Below are positions 8,715 through 20,079 of a DNA stretch of 64,000 bases, piece by piece. Source of the stretch: Aphrocallistes beatrix. Lineage: Eukaryota > Porifera > Hexactinellida > Sceptrulophora > Aphrocallistidae. A program made the position numbers and the translations under genes. The notes beneath the pieces are model-generated. The model did no database searches and had not been told where the DNA came from. It saw only the letters and a program-made list of their open reading frames with translations. The stretch covers positions 1,550,001-1,614,000 of the forward strand of contig OY725502.1 of assembly GCA_963281255.1 (NCBI GenBank), given 5' to 3'. Within the stretch, counting starts at the first letter, position 1; every line of letters starts with the position of its first letter.

Positions 8715-11700
8715 ATGAACCGGGGTCGCACCAGCACCAACTTAGATCGGGACGCGGCCATCAGGAAATTCTTGGACGTGACCAAAGACTCAGGGAAACG
8801 CCTGAAAGCTCTGAAGCAAGCCTACGAGAAAGGCTTTGAGAACGAACAACAGTTTTACGAACAGCACTACTCACTTATTTTTTACGTATTCTACGATGCA
8901 TTTCTTACTTTCGAGCTTACCAACCACTCCCGCCCGCCTAGGCAGCGGCGGGCGCTGGAGGCCACGCCCTCGGAGAAGGACGAGTTCTTCACCGCCACCA
9001 TCTACTTCACCATGGAGTCCATCCTGTTCATGCTCCCGCACAAGATACACAGACACTGGCAGTACCACAGCATCCACGGGATCATCCGCGACCTGATACA
9101 CAAGGACAACTCCCGCCTCATCCGGAAGCGCGGCATCAAGCTGCTGGTGCTGTGGATCCTCTGTCTGCAGGAGAGCACCACGGACCGGGTGCTGGACACG
9201 TTCGGGAGTCTGATTCCTTTCTTCCCGCCCCAGCTCACCCCGAGCCTCAGACACGCCTCTCCCTCCTCAGAATTAAGAGGGGACACCCCCACCCCCATCC
9301 AGTCCAGTCCGGTCCCCTCCCCCAGCGACATGAAGCACTCCCTGTCCCCCCAGGGCTCCAAGCGACGCCACGACTGGGTGCGGCCCATCCATCCCGCCCC
9401 CCTATCCCGCGACCGGGGCTCCATGAGCGAGGATTCGGAGCTGGCCACTGCCCTCGAGCTGCTGGACTACTTCATGAACTGTCTGGTCAACCTGGTCGGC
9501 TACCACCGCTGGGGGCGGGAGCTCTACCACACCCGGGGGCTGCACTACCTCTTCTACAGGTTCAAGCAGCACTACATCTCCCCCATCTTCCCGGAGGCAG
9601 CCTGCTCCAAGGAGCTCTTCCCGGAGTGGGTCAACTACCACAAGAACGACTCCACCTTCTTCCGACTGCCTGTCACCTCCCAGCACAACACCCTCAACCA
9701 CTCTCCCACGCCCACACCCACTCCCTCCCTGGACAGCTCCAGCTCCTCCTCCAGCAACCTGTTCAAGCTCACGTACGACCTGCGGGACAGCGCGTACGCA
9801 GACCTGCAGAACGCAGTCATCACCAAGCTGCTCGGCTGGATCGAACCCGAGAAGCTGACGCACAACACGAGCGCCGTGTTCCACTCGCGGGACTGCTTCA
9901 TCAACGGGAAGGACCAGGTGCTGCGCATCCTGTTCACGCGGCCTGAGAACATCATGCTGCTGCACGACATCCTGCACCAGACATTCAAACTGCCCTGCAG
10001 GTTCCAGAGCACCATTACCACCGTGGTGCGTCTGTTCGAGGTGTGGAGCTCTCCCCTCTCAGAGGACCATCTGCTCCCGGACTTCCTCCGGGCGCCCCTC
10101 CCCACCATACACCCCGCCGGTACCCCTCAGGCCACGGACTCCTCGGGGGATTCCAGGACCCTCTTCAACCACTGCCGCTCCCTCTCCCAGCAGCCGCTGC
10201 TGCCGACAGAGGACCTCAGCTCCTCCCTCAGCACCCTGGACCCTCACAGAGGAGACGACGACTCGCAGGAGATCTTCAGTACGGTGCATTCGCACTCCTC
10301 CCAGGAGGAGGACACGCCCAATCTGGGCGCTAGGCTCTGCCCTCCCTCCCTCTTCGAGATCCAGGAGAGCGGGGAGGAGACGGGGAGCGGGGAGCAACCG
10401 CTCTTCTCGTTCCCCCCCCGCGCCCACCACTCGCGGCCCGGCTACCTCAGCTACGACATGGTCTGGTCCATAGCCTACGGCTCCGAGCCTTGGGACGAGA
10501 CCAGTGCTCGCATCGGCATTCAGAAGAACCTGCGTCTCTTCATCACTCACAGCAGTCGCCTCCTGCTGCTCTCCTCTGAGAGGCAGGGGGAAGGGGAGGG
10601 ACAGGGGGATACGCAGCAGCTGATCTCCTCCTGCAGGACTGTCCTCAGGTTCTACCAGCTGCTGGCACGCATGTGCACGCCTGACGGAGACACCTGGCAA
10701 CACCTGCTCTCCACACTCCTGGACGTAGTGGGACATCTGTACAGAGAAGAGACGCCCGATGATCCGGAGTCGAGGAGCAATCGCATCAGTCTCGTCCTCT
10801 CCGAGTCCGTCCATTCCACCGTGTTCGGACTGTTCGTGAGGATGTGCCAGCTGTACTTCGTGCCGCCGCCCTTGTGGCAGAGACTGCGGGAGACGTACTC
10901 CCGCCTGACAGAGCAGAAGTCCGTGGTGCTGCAGTGGTCCGCCCTCATGAAGGGGCTCTCCTACCTGCTGGCCTACTACGTGTACGGGGTGGACATGCTC
11001 AACAGACCATTCCGGCCCTCCCACGAGCAGGGCGTGGCGAGGAAGCCGCAGTCCATGCGCAAGAGATCCGGGACCGGGACCTTTATCAGCAGCGCGCCGC
11101 GTGGCGAGCTGAAACCGGCACATTCCTCCCAAGCACTGGAATCCCAGGGGAGAGACCCTCCCCTCCTCCCTAACTCGAAACCGGACAGACCCCCTTCACA
11201 GGAGAAGACCCTCGTCTCCTCTCTCACCTCCGCGGACACGGAGTTCTTCGACGAGCCCCTGCACCTGGTGGCCCATCGAGGCCGCTCGCACCCTGCGCTG
11301 GACAAGGTGAGGCGTAAGCGCATGCTCCAAGGCACAGCGACCTCTGGCACCAGCTCCCAGTCCTCGCACTCCCCCCAGTCCTCCAACACCAGCACCCCCC
11401 AGCTCTCCCACCAGGACCTCCGTCACCAGGCCTCCAGCAAGGAGTCGCAGGGCTCGGACGCGGGACAAGGGGCCGTGCAGGCCGGCTGTACCCCCCGCGA
11501 CGCGACCCGTCTGAGCCGTCCCCACAGCACCGTCGAACAGAGCACGGAGGAGCCGGGCCCCTTCCAGGCGGCGGACACGCGCTACTCCTTCCCCGCAGCG
11601 CAGGGGGGCGGGGGGGCGCTCAGGAGACAGGGGAGCGGCGTCCTGAGGAGCTCCTTCAGACACCCGAGTCTCCTCAGCCTGCTGCCGCACCCGGACACGA

Positions 11701-14700
11701 GCACGGACCGGTCGATCTGGAGACAGCGGTCCATCGAGGTCCGGTTCCTCCACCCAATCGGGGAGGAGCTGCGCCTGCGCCGCGTGTCCGACTACGAGTT
11801 CCTGCTGCAGATGCTCTTCACGCCGGTGCTGGCCCTCGACTACCAGCTGGCGGAGCAGGGGGTGCGCCCGGTGCTCGTGGTGCAGGGGTCCACTCTGGAG
11901 GAGACCATCGCTCAGGAGAGCTTCATCCGGGAGAATTCTTCACACAGCCACCTGCAGCCCGCCACTTGGGAGCCGCATTCAGTGGCAGCTGTGTGGAGAC
12001 GCATGCTAGCTATCCTTAGCAACCCTATCGGCATCAGGAATCCGAAGTTCCTCTCGCTCGCCTTCTCCTGCCTCGCTTTCATCTGGCAGTTGTTCGATGA
12101 CGTCGCCACCACCATAATCTACTCGAAGCGTCCGCAGCCCTGCCTGACCCCCTACTACCCCCCTGCCCTCTACTTCTCCTCCTGGCTGTACCAGGGCTGT
12201 GTCCTGCCCCCGGACTACAAGGAGGGGGCCAAGCAGTGCTACGAGCTACTCTGCAGGACACACCTCAGTGACAAGTTCCCTGTCCCCTCCCCCTCCCACC
12301 TGCGCGCGTTCTACTCCCTGCTGGAGCAGGGGTACACACACCCGGACGCAGAGATCGTGCAGACCTGTGTCAAGCACAGCTGCGGCCTCTTCCTGCGTCC
12401 CCTCCCCGGCCTCACCTCCCTGCTGGCCCCTGCGCTCACCGCCGTGGAGGCACTCCTGCAGCGGGGGAACAACAACCTCGCCCCCTTGGAGGCGCTCACC
12501 CTCCTCAGCAGCCTGCTCTCCCTCTCCCGGCTCTACCCGCGGGGAGGGGACGGGGAGCTGCTGTCGCAGCTGATACAGGTGCTGCACTACGTGGCGCAGA
12601 ACCACCACGACACATCCTGTCGCATCATGGTGATCTACCAGCTCACCCTCTTCATCTTCCAGACCCTCACCTCCCCGCAGGAGGAGAGGCCCCCGGGGTA
12701 CCCCCCGCTCATCAAGACCTCCCTCGTGGACCTGGTCTTCTTCTTCCACTCGCAGATGCCGCTCAACCAGTCCGCAGTGGACATGGTGGACCTGCTGGCC
12801 GTCCTCTACCCCCAGATCTCGCAGCTGGACCCCGACCTCCCCGTCGTGATCCTCAAGTCCATCGCCCTGTCCATCACCACCCAGCTGAGCAAGCACCTGC
12901 AGAGGGAGCAGCTGCTGCGCTCGCTCATCCCGCTGCTGCACTGCCTGCGCAGCTGGCTGCTGGCCTCGCCTCTCCTCCAGCTGCTGCGCGCCGACCCCTG
13001 CTACCCCCTCCTCCTCCAGAGCCTCCTCTCCGTCCTCTCCGCCATCTCGGAGAACACGCAGGTGAGCGAGGAGGTGCAGGACTTCTTCAAGGAGGGAGTC
13101 CCGGAAATGCAGGTCACACTGTCCCGCCTCTCCAGTAACATCAGCGTCCGGAGTCCGGTGCAGACAGAGCTGGAGTGGGGGGCTCAGGACCCGCTTAACA
13201 TCGAGGTGAACTCGGTGCTCACCACCCTCTTCTACTTCCTGGGACACTTCCCGTTCGGTCCCGGCTTGTCTCAGGTCAGCTGCCAGGTGGACGAACCGAT
13301 GGACCTGCTGGTACCGCTGCAGCGTGACGAGTTGGATGTGTCCATATTCAAGAGCCCCTGTGTTCAGTTCTACACCTACAACGACCGCACCCTCCTCACC
13401 CTGGTGGAGGTGCGGCCCGACGAGTCAGAGCTGCCGTGCACCATGCAGACGTACCACTCCCACGTGAGGATAATCGTGCGGGACGCGACCGGGAAGTTCT
13501 CGTGGGACGTCTGTTCCATGCACTCTCTGCACTCCCAGTTCTCACAGACCACCAACCTGGCAGACGTGATGTCCATGCACTCCGGATCCACTGACACCAC
13601 CTCCTACCAGGACAGCCAGGAGTCCATCCTCTCGCAGCCTCACCGAGAGACAGAGGAGCTGTTCGCACCCCCCGAGCCCGTTCCTGAGGACGCTCTCCTC
13701 TCCCTCCTCACTCGCCTCACCCAGGACAGCCCAGAGGTGCTGGAGCAGCGCAGCTCCCTGGACAGACCCACCCCTTGCAACCAGATCTTCTCGGACGTGC
13801 GGCGGGAGGCGGGCATGGTGTCGACGATAGAGCAGCAGTGGGTGCAGGAGCAGGAGTACGTGGAGGGGAGCCGCAACCCCGCCCTCACCTACCCTCAGAT
13901 GGAGGAGGTGTCCGAGTCCTCCACACACTCCCTCTTCTCCAGCTGCCTCTCCCTCCTCAGTCAGATGGGCTTCTTCATGTGGGAGAACCGCAGCCGGATA
14001 CACCTGCTCAGCAAGAAGCCGAGCCTGCTGAGCGACTTGAAAGCTCTGGACAAGACTGGCCGCGCCAAGACCAGCTACGCCTGCAGACACCACTACAAGA
14101 TCGGGGTGATCTACATCTGCAGTGGGCAGGAGGAGCAGGAGGAGATTCTGGAGAACACTTGCGGCTCCAAGCAATTCAATAATTTCGTCGAATCGCTGGG
14201 CTGGGAAGTTGAGACCAAGTCTCACGTGGGGTACGGCGGCCTCATGTCAGAGAACCAGTCCAAGAACCTGACCTACTTCGCTGACGCCACCAAGGAGGTG
14301 GTGTTCCACGTGTCCACGCGCATCCTCACCACCTCTCAGCGAGGGAACGACATTAAGATCCAGCACATCGGAAATGACGACGTGGTTGTCTTCTGGAGCG
14401 AGCACTGGCACGAGTACCGACGCTCCCAGTTCAAGACCGAGTTCATGGACATCATCATCATCATCTACCCCCTGAACAACGGACTCTACCGCATACAGAT
14501 CAACAAGCGGCCGGAGCATCGGCTGCTCACGTTCGGCCCCCTGCACGATGGGGCGCTAGTCAGGCAGGAGAGCCTGGCCCCGCTCATCAGAGCGACGGCC
14601 ATCAACGCGTTAAGAGCGTACAAAGCTAAGCTGGTGAGCTTCCCCAACGTGCGTTGTAACGAGCGAGCTCGTAAGATAGCTTCGATGATCAAAGTGTACA

Positions 14701-15074
14701 AAAAGAGTAGTACTTTCGAGGAATTCCTGGCAGAGAGCTTAGTGCCATCAGGCCCGGACATACAATCCACCCGCAAAGGGAATAGGATGAGAGAGTCTGA
14801 GTCCACTTTCACACTGTTAGAGGATCCAGGAGATGGACCGATATCGGATGTCACCAGACAAGAATCCGATAGAACATACCGACCTACCAAATTGATGCGA
14901 GCCAAAGATAGTGTATCTGGAAACTTACACGGGGCCAATTTCCTTCATCAAGAAACGAAATCAATTAGAAGTGCACCCTTTAACCGGTCTTTAAGCAACC
15001 CACCGGATCAAATTAAAACTGGTTCGCCTCAGTTAAAAAGCAAAATTGCAAATCAGCACGGACACCGATTATAA
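8715..15074 (+). CDS. RALGAPA1: Ral GTPase-activating protein subunit alpha (RalGAP alpha)
   Basis: This is the catalytic subunit of the RalGAP complex, which switches off RalA/RalB downstream of PI3K-Akt and resembles the TSC2-TSC1 complex. From ATG 8715 the product is 2119 residues, close to the vertebrate paralogues. The open frame extends back to 8589 with an in-frame ATG at 8604. I prefer 8715 because the conserved N-terminal helix (AAIRKFLDVTKDSGKRLKAL) begins soon after it. A long helical solenoid follows, broken by Ser/Pro-rich low-complexity segments. The C-terminal Rap/Ran-GAP domain runs from about FNNFVESLGWEV through FHVSTRI. It includes the catalytic Asn-thumb motif GNDDVVVFWSEH (Asn about 1887) and IYPLNNGLYRIQI. 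The frame has no intron over 6.4 kb. Composition is GC-rich between about 8930 and 14680 and AT-richer at both ends. RALGAPA1 and RALGAPA2 are vertebrate duplicates, so the symbol is approximate. Confidence 0.94.
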   Translation: MNRGRTSTNLDRDAAIRKFLDVTKDSGKRLKALKQAYEKGFENEQQFYEQHYSLIFYVFYDAFLTFELTNHSRPPRQRRALEATPSEKDEFFTATIYFTMESILFMLPHKIHRHWQYHSIHGIIRDLIHKDNSRLIRKRGIKLLVLWILCLQESTTDRVLDTFGSLIPFFPPQLTPSLRHASPSSELRGDTPTPIQSSPVPSPSDMKHSLSPQGSKRRHDWVRPIHPAPLSRDRGSMSEDSELATALELLDYFMNCLVNLVGYHRWGRELYHTRGLHYLFYRFKQHYISPIFPEAACSKELFPEWVNYHKNDSTFFRLPVTSQHNTLNHSPTPTPTPSLDSSSSSSSNLFKLTYDLRDSAYADLQNAVITKLLGWIEPEKLTHNTSAVFHSRDCFINGKDQVLRILFTRPENIMLLHDILHQTFKLPCRFQSTITTVVRLFEVWSSPLSEDHLLPDFLRAPLPTIHPAGTPQATDSSGDSRTLFNHCRSLSQQPLLPTEDLSSSLSTLDPHRGDDDSQEIFSTVHSHSSQEEDTPNLGARLCPPSLFEIQESGEETGSGEQPLFSFPPRAHHSRPGYLSYDMVWSIAYGSEPWDETSARIGIQKNLRLFITHSSRLLLLSSERQGEGEGQGDTQQLISSCRTVLRFYQLLARMCTPDGDTWQHLLSTLLDVVGHLYREETPDDPESRSNRISLVLSESVHSTVFGLFVRMCQLYFVPPPLWQRLRETYSRLTEQKSVVLQWSALMKGLSYLLAYYVYGVDMLNRPFRPSHEQGVARKPQSMRKRSGTGTFISSAPRGELKPAHSSQALESQGRDPPLLPNSKPDRPPSQEKTLVSSLTSADTEFFDEPLHLVAHRGRSHPALDKVRRKRMLQGTATSGTSSQSSHSPQSSNTSTPQLSHQDLRHQASSKESQGSDAGQGAVQAGCTPRDATRLSRPHSTVEQSTEEPGPFQAADTRYSFPAAQGGGGALRRQGSGVLRSSFRHPSLLSLLPHPDTSTDRSIWRQRSIEVRFLHPIGEELRLRRVSDYEFLLQMLFTPVLALDYQLAEQGVRPVLVVQGSTLEETIAQESFIRENSSHSHLQPATWEPHSVAAVWRRMLAILSNPIGIRNPKFLSLAFSCLAFIWQLFDDVATTIIYSKRPQPCLTPYYPPALYFSSWLYQGCVLPPDYKEGAKQCYELLCRTHLSDKFPVPSPSHLRAFYSLLEQGYTHPDAEIVQTCVKHSCGLFLRPLPGLTSLLAPALTAVEALLQRGNNNLAPLEALTLLSSLLSLSRLYPRGGDGELLSQLIQVLHYVAQNHHDTSCRIMVIYQLTLFIFQTLTSPQEERPPGYPPLIKTSLVDLVFFFHSQMPLNQSAVDMVDLLAVLYPQISQLDPDLPVVILKSIALSITTQLSKHLQREQLLRSLIPLLHCLRSWLLASPLLQLLRADPCYPLLLQSLLSVLSAISENTQVSEEVQDFFKEGVPEMQVTLSRLSSNISVRSPVQTELEWGAQDPLNIEVNSVLTTLFYFLGHFPFGPGLSQVSCQVDEPMDLLVPLQRDELDVSIFKSPCVQFYTYNDRTLLTLVEVRPDESELPCTMQTYHSHVRIIVRDATGKFSWDVCSMHSLHSQFSQTTNLADVMSMHSGSTDTTSYQDSQESILSQPHRETEELFAPPEPVPEDALLSLLTRLTQDSPEVLEQRSSLDRPTPCNQIFSDVRREAGMVSTIEQQWVQEQEYVEGSRNPALTYPQMEEVSESSTHSLFSSCLSLLSQMGFFMWENRSRIHLLSKKPSLLSDLKALDKTGRAKTSYACRHHYKIGVIYICSGQEEQEEILENTCGSKQFNNFVESLGWEVETKSHVGYGGLMSENQSKNLTYFADATKEVVFHVSTRILTTSQRGNDIKIQHIGNDDVVVFWSEHWHEYRRSQFKTEFMDIIIIIYPLNNGLYRIQINKRPEHRLLTFGPLHDGALVRQESLAPLIRATAINALRAYKAKLVSFPNVRCNERARKIASMIKVYKKSSTFEEFLAESLVPSGPDIQSTRKGNRMRESESTFTLLEDPGDGPISDVTRQESDRTYRPTKLMRAKDSVSGNLHGANFLHQETKSIRSAPFNRSLSNPPDQIKTGSPQLKSKIANQHGHRL

Positions 15075-15622
15075 AAAGAATTAAGATATGAAATCATCTC
15101 GTGATATGTATCTGATAGCGATTTCAGAGCAGAGAATAGGTCGATTCTATTATTGTGATGTGACAATTGTGTCGTGTAGAGAATTAATTTTTGACGTGAT
15201 ACTGTAAATTAGCTCAGTTGTATGAAATACCTTTGCCTTGTTAAAGCGTTGGTAATTAAAGAAAGCATTCTCCTATACGAATCAGACAGAATCTATTCAC
15301 TGGGTTTCAGAGGTTTGTAACTCTAGTCTACTTAGTTTGAATTCTCAGGGGGTAAAAGTGGTTAAAATATCATATTATGCGAAATCTTTACAATCTTCAG
15401 TATTTGAATGAAAATTTTAAAGCGTCATAATAAGATTAATATCTCACGAATAAGGAGGGATACGTATAATAAAACTTATGATACAAGTAGATAAAAGGTT
15501 CAATATGAATCTCTACAACATATGTTAACATCATCATGAAGACGCCATGTTCACACACCAAAATATCTAAATTCACGTTTTATTGTAAAAGTATATCATA
15601 CAACAAATTATTGAGAGAAAAG

Positions 15623-15740
15623 GTCCCCACAAACGGGATGGAAGTGTGTCTCCACATTATTGGGTCGGTGTCACAACATAAAATATTTGCGTCATCAACT
15701 CAGGAATGTGGAAGCACACTTCCGTCTCATATGTGAGGGG
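15623..15740. repeat. Small inverted-repeat element (MITE-like)
   Basis: Left end GTCCCCACAAACGGGATGG and right end CCGTCTCATATGTGAGGGG are imperfect complements. The inner arms (GGAAGTGTGTCTCCACATT and AATGTGGAAGCACACTTCC) are close to perfect. A related left end appears near 455 (CCCCACAAACTGGATGGC), suggesting a dispersed family. Confidence 0.6.
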
Positions 15741-15950
15741 CTTTTTAAAAAAGGCCCACCATCTACCGATTAGGATGCATAGAAATTTGTACTATCCTCA
15801 GCATTTCAATAAATACTATGCAATCAAAGGCATTCAGATTTAGACGGCGTGTATGTAGGCGGAACGCATGCATTTGTCCGAATTTGTAGTATGCATTTGT
15901 CCGAATTTCATAGTTTGCAAATAAACATCACTCCTAAAAACAGCAAAATC

Positions 15951-16328
15951 CTTGCATCAAAAACCCCACCAAGCACCCTTTGGAGGCTCTTTTGACCTAA
16001 AATGCCAACTTGGCTCGATAACTTTAGATTCAAATTTTGACAAAATTCCCAACTTCAAATCCTCCTTGGTGGCAGCCAACTCAAAAGGAATTCATTATAC
16101 CAAAAAATATCTCCCCTCAAAAAGACGCAGCAGACTCTCTTCTATAAAATGACTGGTTTCGAATTTTGAAAATGCCATTTAAGGTAGTATGACCTTTTTA
16201 GTTATGCTGCCACCAAGGATTTGTGGTTGTGTATTTTATCATAATTTGAATTCAAAGTTGTTGAACCAAGTGGGCATATTAAGTAAATAAAGCCTCCAAA
16301 GGGTGCTTGGTGGGGTTTTTGATGCAAA
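15951..16328. mobile_element. MITE with 36-bp terminal inverted repeats
   Basis: The ends are exact complements over about 36 bp: left TGCATCAAAAACCCCACCAA, right TTGGTGGGGTTTTTGATGCA, continuing inward through the GCACCCTTTGGAGGC motif. A second internal inverted pair (CTTGGTGGCAGCC and TGCTGCCACCAAGG) lies near 16064-16076 and 16208-16221, so most of the 378 bp folds back on itself. No coding capacity. Confidence 0.75.
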
Positions 16329-16625
16329 CTACAAATTTCAACTTCATTCCCATCGGAAAGTTTTTGCTATTTTTAAAAAAATTATACAAAATTTCGTAAA
16401 AAATGAGTCTGCGTAATAATAACGTAATAATACTTATCTAACTTAATACAATGATACTTTGTTTTGTCAAAAACTAAGTATTTAAGTATTTGAAAGGGTT
16501 GTAATACTTTGCGAAAACTAAGTCTCTACTTAGTTTAAGTTTAGGTAGTTTTGTGAATTCGGCATATTACCAACAATAGACTTTTTATTGTGTTGGTAAT
16601 TCGACAACATGATCTTGCTGGATAA

Positions 16626-17291
<666 letters not shown>

Positions 17292-18289
17292 ATTATTATT
17301 ATGATTCGACTTAATTCAACATGTCCACTTATTAAAATTGAATTATGTAACCTTTACTACTTTAAACAGTTACTGGTACACGATTTGGTCGGGATCAACT
17401 GTTGGGTGTGAGTAGGTTGAAATCTGATCAAATCAACGTGCAGAAGAAGTCTGGACGATTCAAAACTCGGTTCATATCCTCGAAATATCCAGTAATGACT
17501 AAGCAATTGATTTAGGCACGGTTTTTCTTGAATATCTCAAAATTTATATGAGCTATCGAATATATCTTTTGCACATGTGTGCTCTAGGTCTGGACGTTTG
17601 TGTAGTAAAAAAAGCCAATAAGTTAAGATTTGATTAATTTATGGTCGACTAAAATTTTCACTGGTCTGGCTCGAAGTTCTCGAACCCTATTAGGACTTGA
17701 ACTTTACTATATTTATCCATAGTACTTGATTAAAAGCACTTTTCTAAATGTTCTATTCAATTTCAAGTATTATTATTAATTGTTTAATAAATATTTGGCA
17801 ATTAAATACAACAAGCGCGCTTCGCTTGCTTGCGCTGCACGGCTGGTGGACACTTTATGTCCGCCGGAGGCGCCTTTTGGGCGCCTGTGGTCACCATTGA
17901 TTAATTATATGGGACATAACATCCCTAAATACGCCAACAAACAAACAAAAGTTTTAATAGTAAGGATATTACATTACGACTGTCTCTTGTTTTAAATATC
18001 GTTAATATTGATTTATCAAAGACACATTGAACTAGCTAGAGAGATCGATTTTAGAGATGTAATAAAGGCATTATTAAATGTCTAGTTGGTATTTGTTTTA
18101 TACTTAATTTAACTCTAATACCCATCACTTTCAATCATTCCCTTCTATTATTTACCAAAATTATACGACTATGCTGCGCATAACTTTTATAATTTTGTAT
18201 AGAGGGGGCCCATCGATACGAGCTGCCCCGGAGCCTTTTGATTCTATCGGCGGCCCTGGTTCCAGCCCAATTCTATCAATTATGGACGA
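17292..18289. other. AT-rich intergenic region with a truncated Helitron-like copy
   Basis: No gene is recognised. About 17811-17940 is the GC-rich terminal part (GCGCGCTTCGCTTGCTTGCG, then a GGACACTTTATGTCC palindrome) of the Helitron-like family in minus orientation, cut off after roughly 130 bp. About 18200-18290 is GC-richer and leads into the MULE transposase fragment. Confidence 0.55.
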
Positions 18290-18565
18290 TATTCGTAGCT
18301 GTTGGTAGTCACTCTTCCTGCTGTTCACTGTTTATTGTCAGGCAAGACGCAAGAATTATATAAAGCAGTTTTAGAAAATATCGTAATTCACATCCCGCAA
18401 TTTCATCCTGTAGCCAGCATGTCTGATTGGGAACCGGCAGCTAGGAACGATTTCAAAGAAGTATTTCCTCAAATCAGCAATTATGGATGTTAGTTCCATT
18501 AGAACCAACGCATTTGGGCGAAAACCCAAAAACTATGTCTTAGTCATGGTAAGAGCGTATTTAAA
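18290..18565 (+). pseudogene. MULE-type transposase fragment
   Basis: The reading LPAVHCLLSGKTQELYKAV, then MSDWEPAARNDFKEVFPQ and, past a stop near 18490, RIWAKTQKLCLSHG follows the conserved middle of Mutator-like (MULE) transposases. There a hydrophobic strand with a GKT turn is followed by the Asp/Glu-bearing D-[FW]-E-x-A segment and a Cys/His patch. Only this piece of the DDE domain is present, it contains stops, and it runs directly into an NHL pseudogene. Confidence 0.65.
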
Positions 18566-18589
18566 ACAGAAACTTAGTATTGGAGAGTT

Positions 18590-19066
18590 GTCCAGGCTGG
18601 GTGTCTCAGCCAACGGGGATGTCTTTGTGGCTGATTGCTTTAACTTCAAGTTCTTGATAGTGATCTCCGATACCAGCGACAACTTTCGCATTACTCCAAC
18701 AGCCGTATGACATCAAAATGACATCAGACGAAGTGTACATACTCAGTATTAAAGACTCTTCGTGCTTGCACGTTTTTTCTCATGACGGAGACAAGATTCG
18801 TCCGCTTATAACGTGCGGTGGACGTGGAATGAAGGTTTGTTATCCTTCATTCCTCTGCTAGATTCTAGAGAGAATTTCCTATAATGTTGGTCTAGTCAAA
18901 GTGTTTTCTAAAGAAGGCGGTTTCCTCTGTGCCATAGGGAATGATGGTCCAGATGATGGAGTGGGAGTATTATTCTTACTCAATGGAATATAGCTATGAC
19001 TAAAAATTTCAAATTGGTTGTTGTTTCTTGTAATGAAAAAAATGGACTACACATATTTTCTTATTA
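18590..19066 (+). pseudogene. NHL-repeat pseudogene (copy of the 28.3 kb gene)
   Basis: This matches the second half of the intact NHL gene at 28256-29158, in places base for base (for example the phrase encoding VSANGDVFVADCFN). It has frameshifts, a stop in the segment corresponding to CLDSDRN, and the family's terminal QIFYY-like end near 19063. The first half of the gene is absent and is replaced by the MULE fragment. Confidence 0.8.
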
Positions 19067-19105
19067 AATGTACTATCCTTACTATTAAAACTCGATTGAT
19101 ATATA

Positions 19106-19582
19106 CAGTACCCGGACAAAAGTATTTGTACACTATATTATTCCCCATCAAATAGTACTAAATTGATCTTTTCATGAAGGGAAAAGTATTCAAACTCTAA
19201 AAGATATTAAGAGTCTGATTTAAGTTTCGAAATCTTCACATTCGAATTAGTAATAGTTGAAGATTTCTAACAAATTGCACAACCCAATGAGTAAGATTAT
19301 CAACCTGTGGCACAAGGGGTAGTACATCACCATCATGTATAGTGATAAAAAGGGACATATGTGGCACAAGGTGGCAGTGATTGATAATTTGAAATAATTG
19401 GGAATTAGTAATTGATTAGATATATCCTACAATAACTAATTTGAATGCGAAGATTTCGAATTTGAAACTCGATTAGTTGTATCACTTACCGTTTCGGAGT
19501 TTGAATCTTCATGAATAGATCCACTTTAGTATTAAATGCACGTAAGATAATGAAGTGTGCAAATACTTTTGTCCGGGTACTG
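19106..19582. mobile_element. Tc1/mariner-type MITE
   Basis: Terminal inverted repeats of about 30 bp begin CAGTACCCGGACAAAAGTAT and end with the complement (ACTTTTGTCCGGGTACTG). They are flanked on both sides by TA, the mariner-superfamily target. The 477-bp interior has two further inverted blocks around GGCACAAGG but no transposase. Just upstream (about 19074-19098) is the 5' tip of a Helitron-like element. Confidence 0.8.
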
Positions 19583-19625
<43 letters not shown>

Positions 19626-19628
<3 letters not shown>

Positions 19629-19810
19629 TCGACTCCGCTTAATAGGGCCACATCGGTCAGAGGACATTTCGCCCCGATTAAGCGGAGGACCCTATTAACC
19701 GAAAATATTTTGTATTAGCTTCTATGTGTGAGAGCTATTCCGGTCCTGCCAAAAGTGGTCCGATTAAGCGGCTGACCCGATTAAACAGTGGCCCTATTAA
19801 GCGGAGTCGA

Positions 19811-19813
<3 letters not shown>
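19626..19813. mobile_element. pogo/Tigger-type MITE
   Basis: 188-bp element with ends CAGTCGACTCCGCTTAATAG and the complement CCTATTAAGCGGAGTCGACTG, bordered by TA. It sits within a TA microsatellite. The phrase CCGATTAAGCGG is repeated internally. The 'CAGT..ACTC-GCTTAAT' type of end is typical of pogo/Tigger elements. Confidence 0.75.
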
Positions 19814-19839
<26 letters not shown>

Positions 19840-19844
<5 letters not shown>

Positions 19845-20079
19845 GAACTCGTTTAAGACGAATAGTACGTAATATCCGTAAGTACGTACTAACCGAGTTT
19901 ATAATACAAAGGAATCTATATAATAAATTAATTTTGGTTCAGAGAAGTTCTCATGATGGTAACAGGAGGCGGGTATAGAGGGATCTTCGACTGCAATGTG
20001 GCTAGCTCGGAAATGAGTACGTACTAAGCCGAAGTAGGTCTTATCCCGATTATGTAGTATACTAACCGAGTTCTACCGT
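19840..20079. mobile_element. pogo-type MITE, second subfamily
   Basis: The left end reads AGTAGAACTCGTTTAAGACG and the right end ACTAACCGAGTTCTACCGTA. Internal ACGTACTAACCGAG phrases occur in both orientations. It shares its end type with the MITE at 25915-26102. The left TIR is degenerate. Confidence 0.55.

Noticed and set aside
8871-14938. Many long frames on the minus strand and other plus frames of RALGAPA (up to 357 codons)
   Set aside because: They are shadows of a GC-rich coding frame, with Arg/Glu/Gly-rich composition and no domain features. The main frame is clearly RALGAPA.
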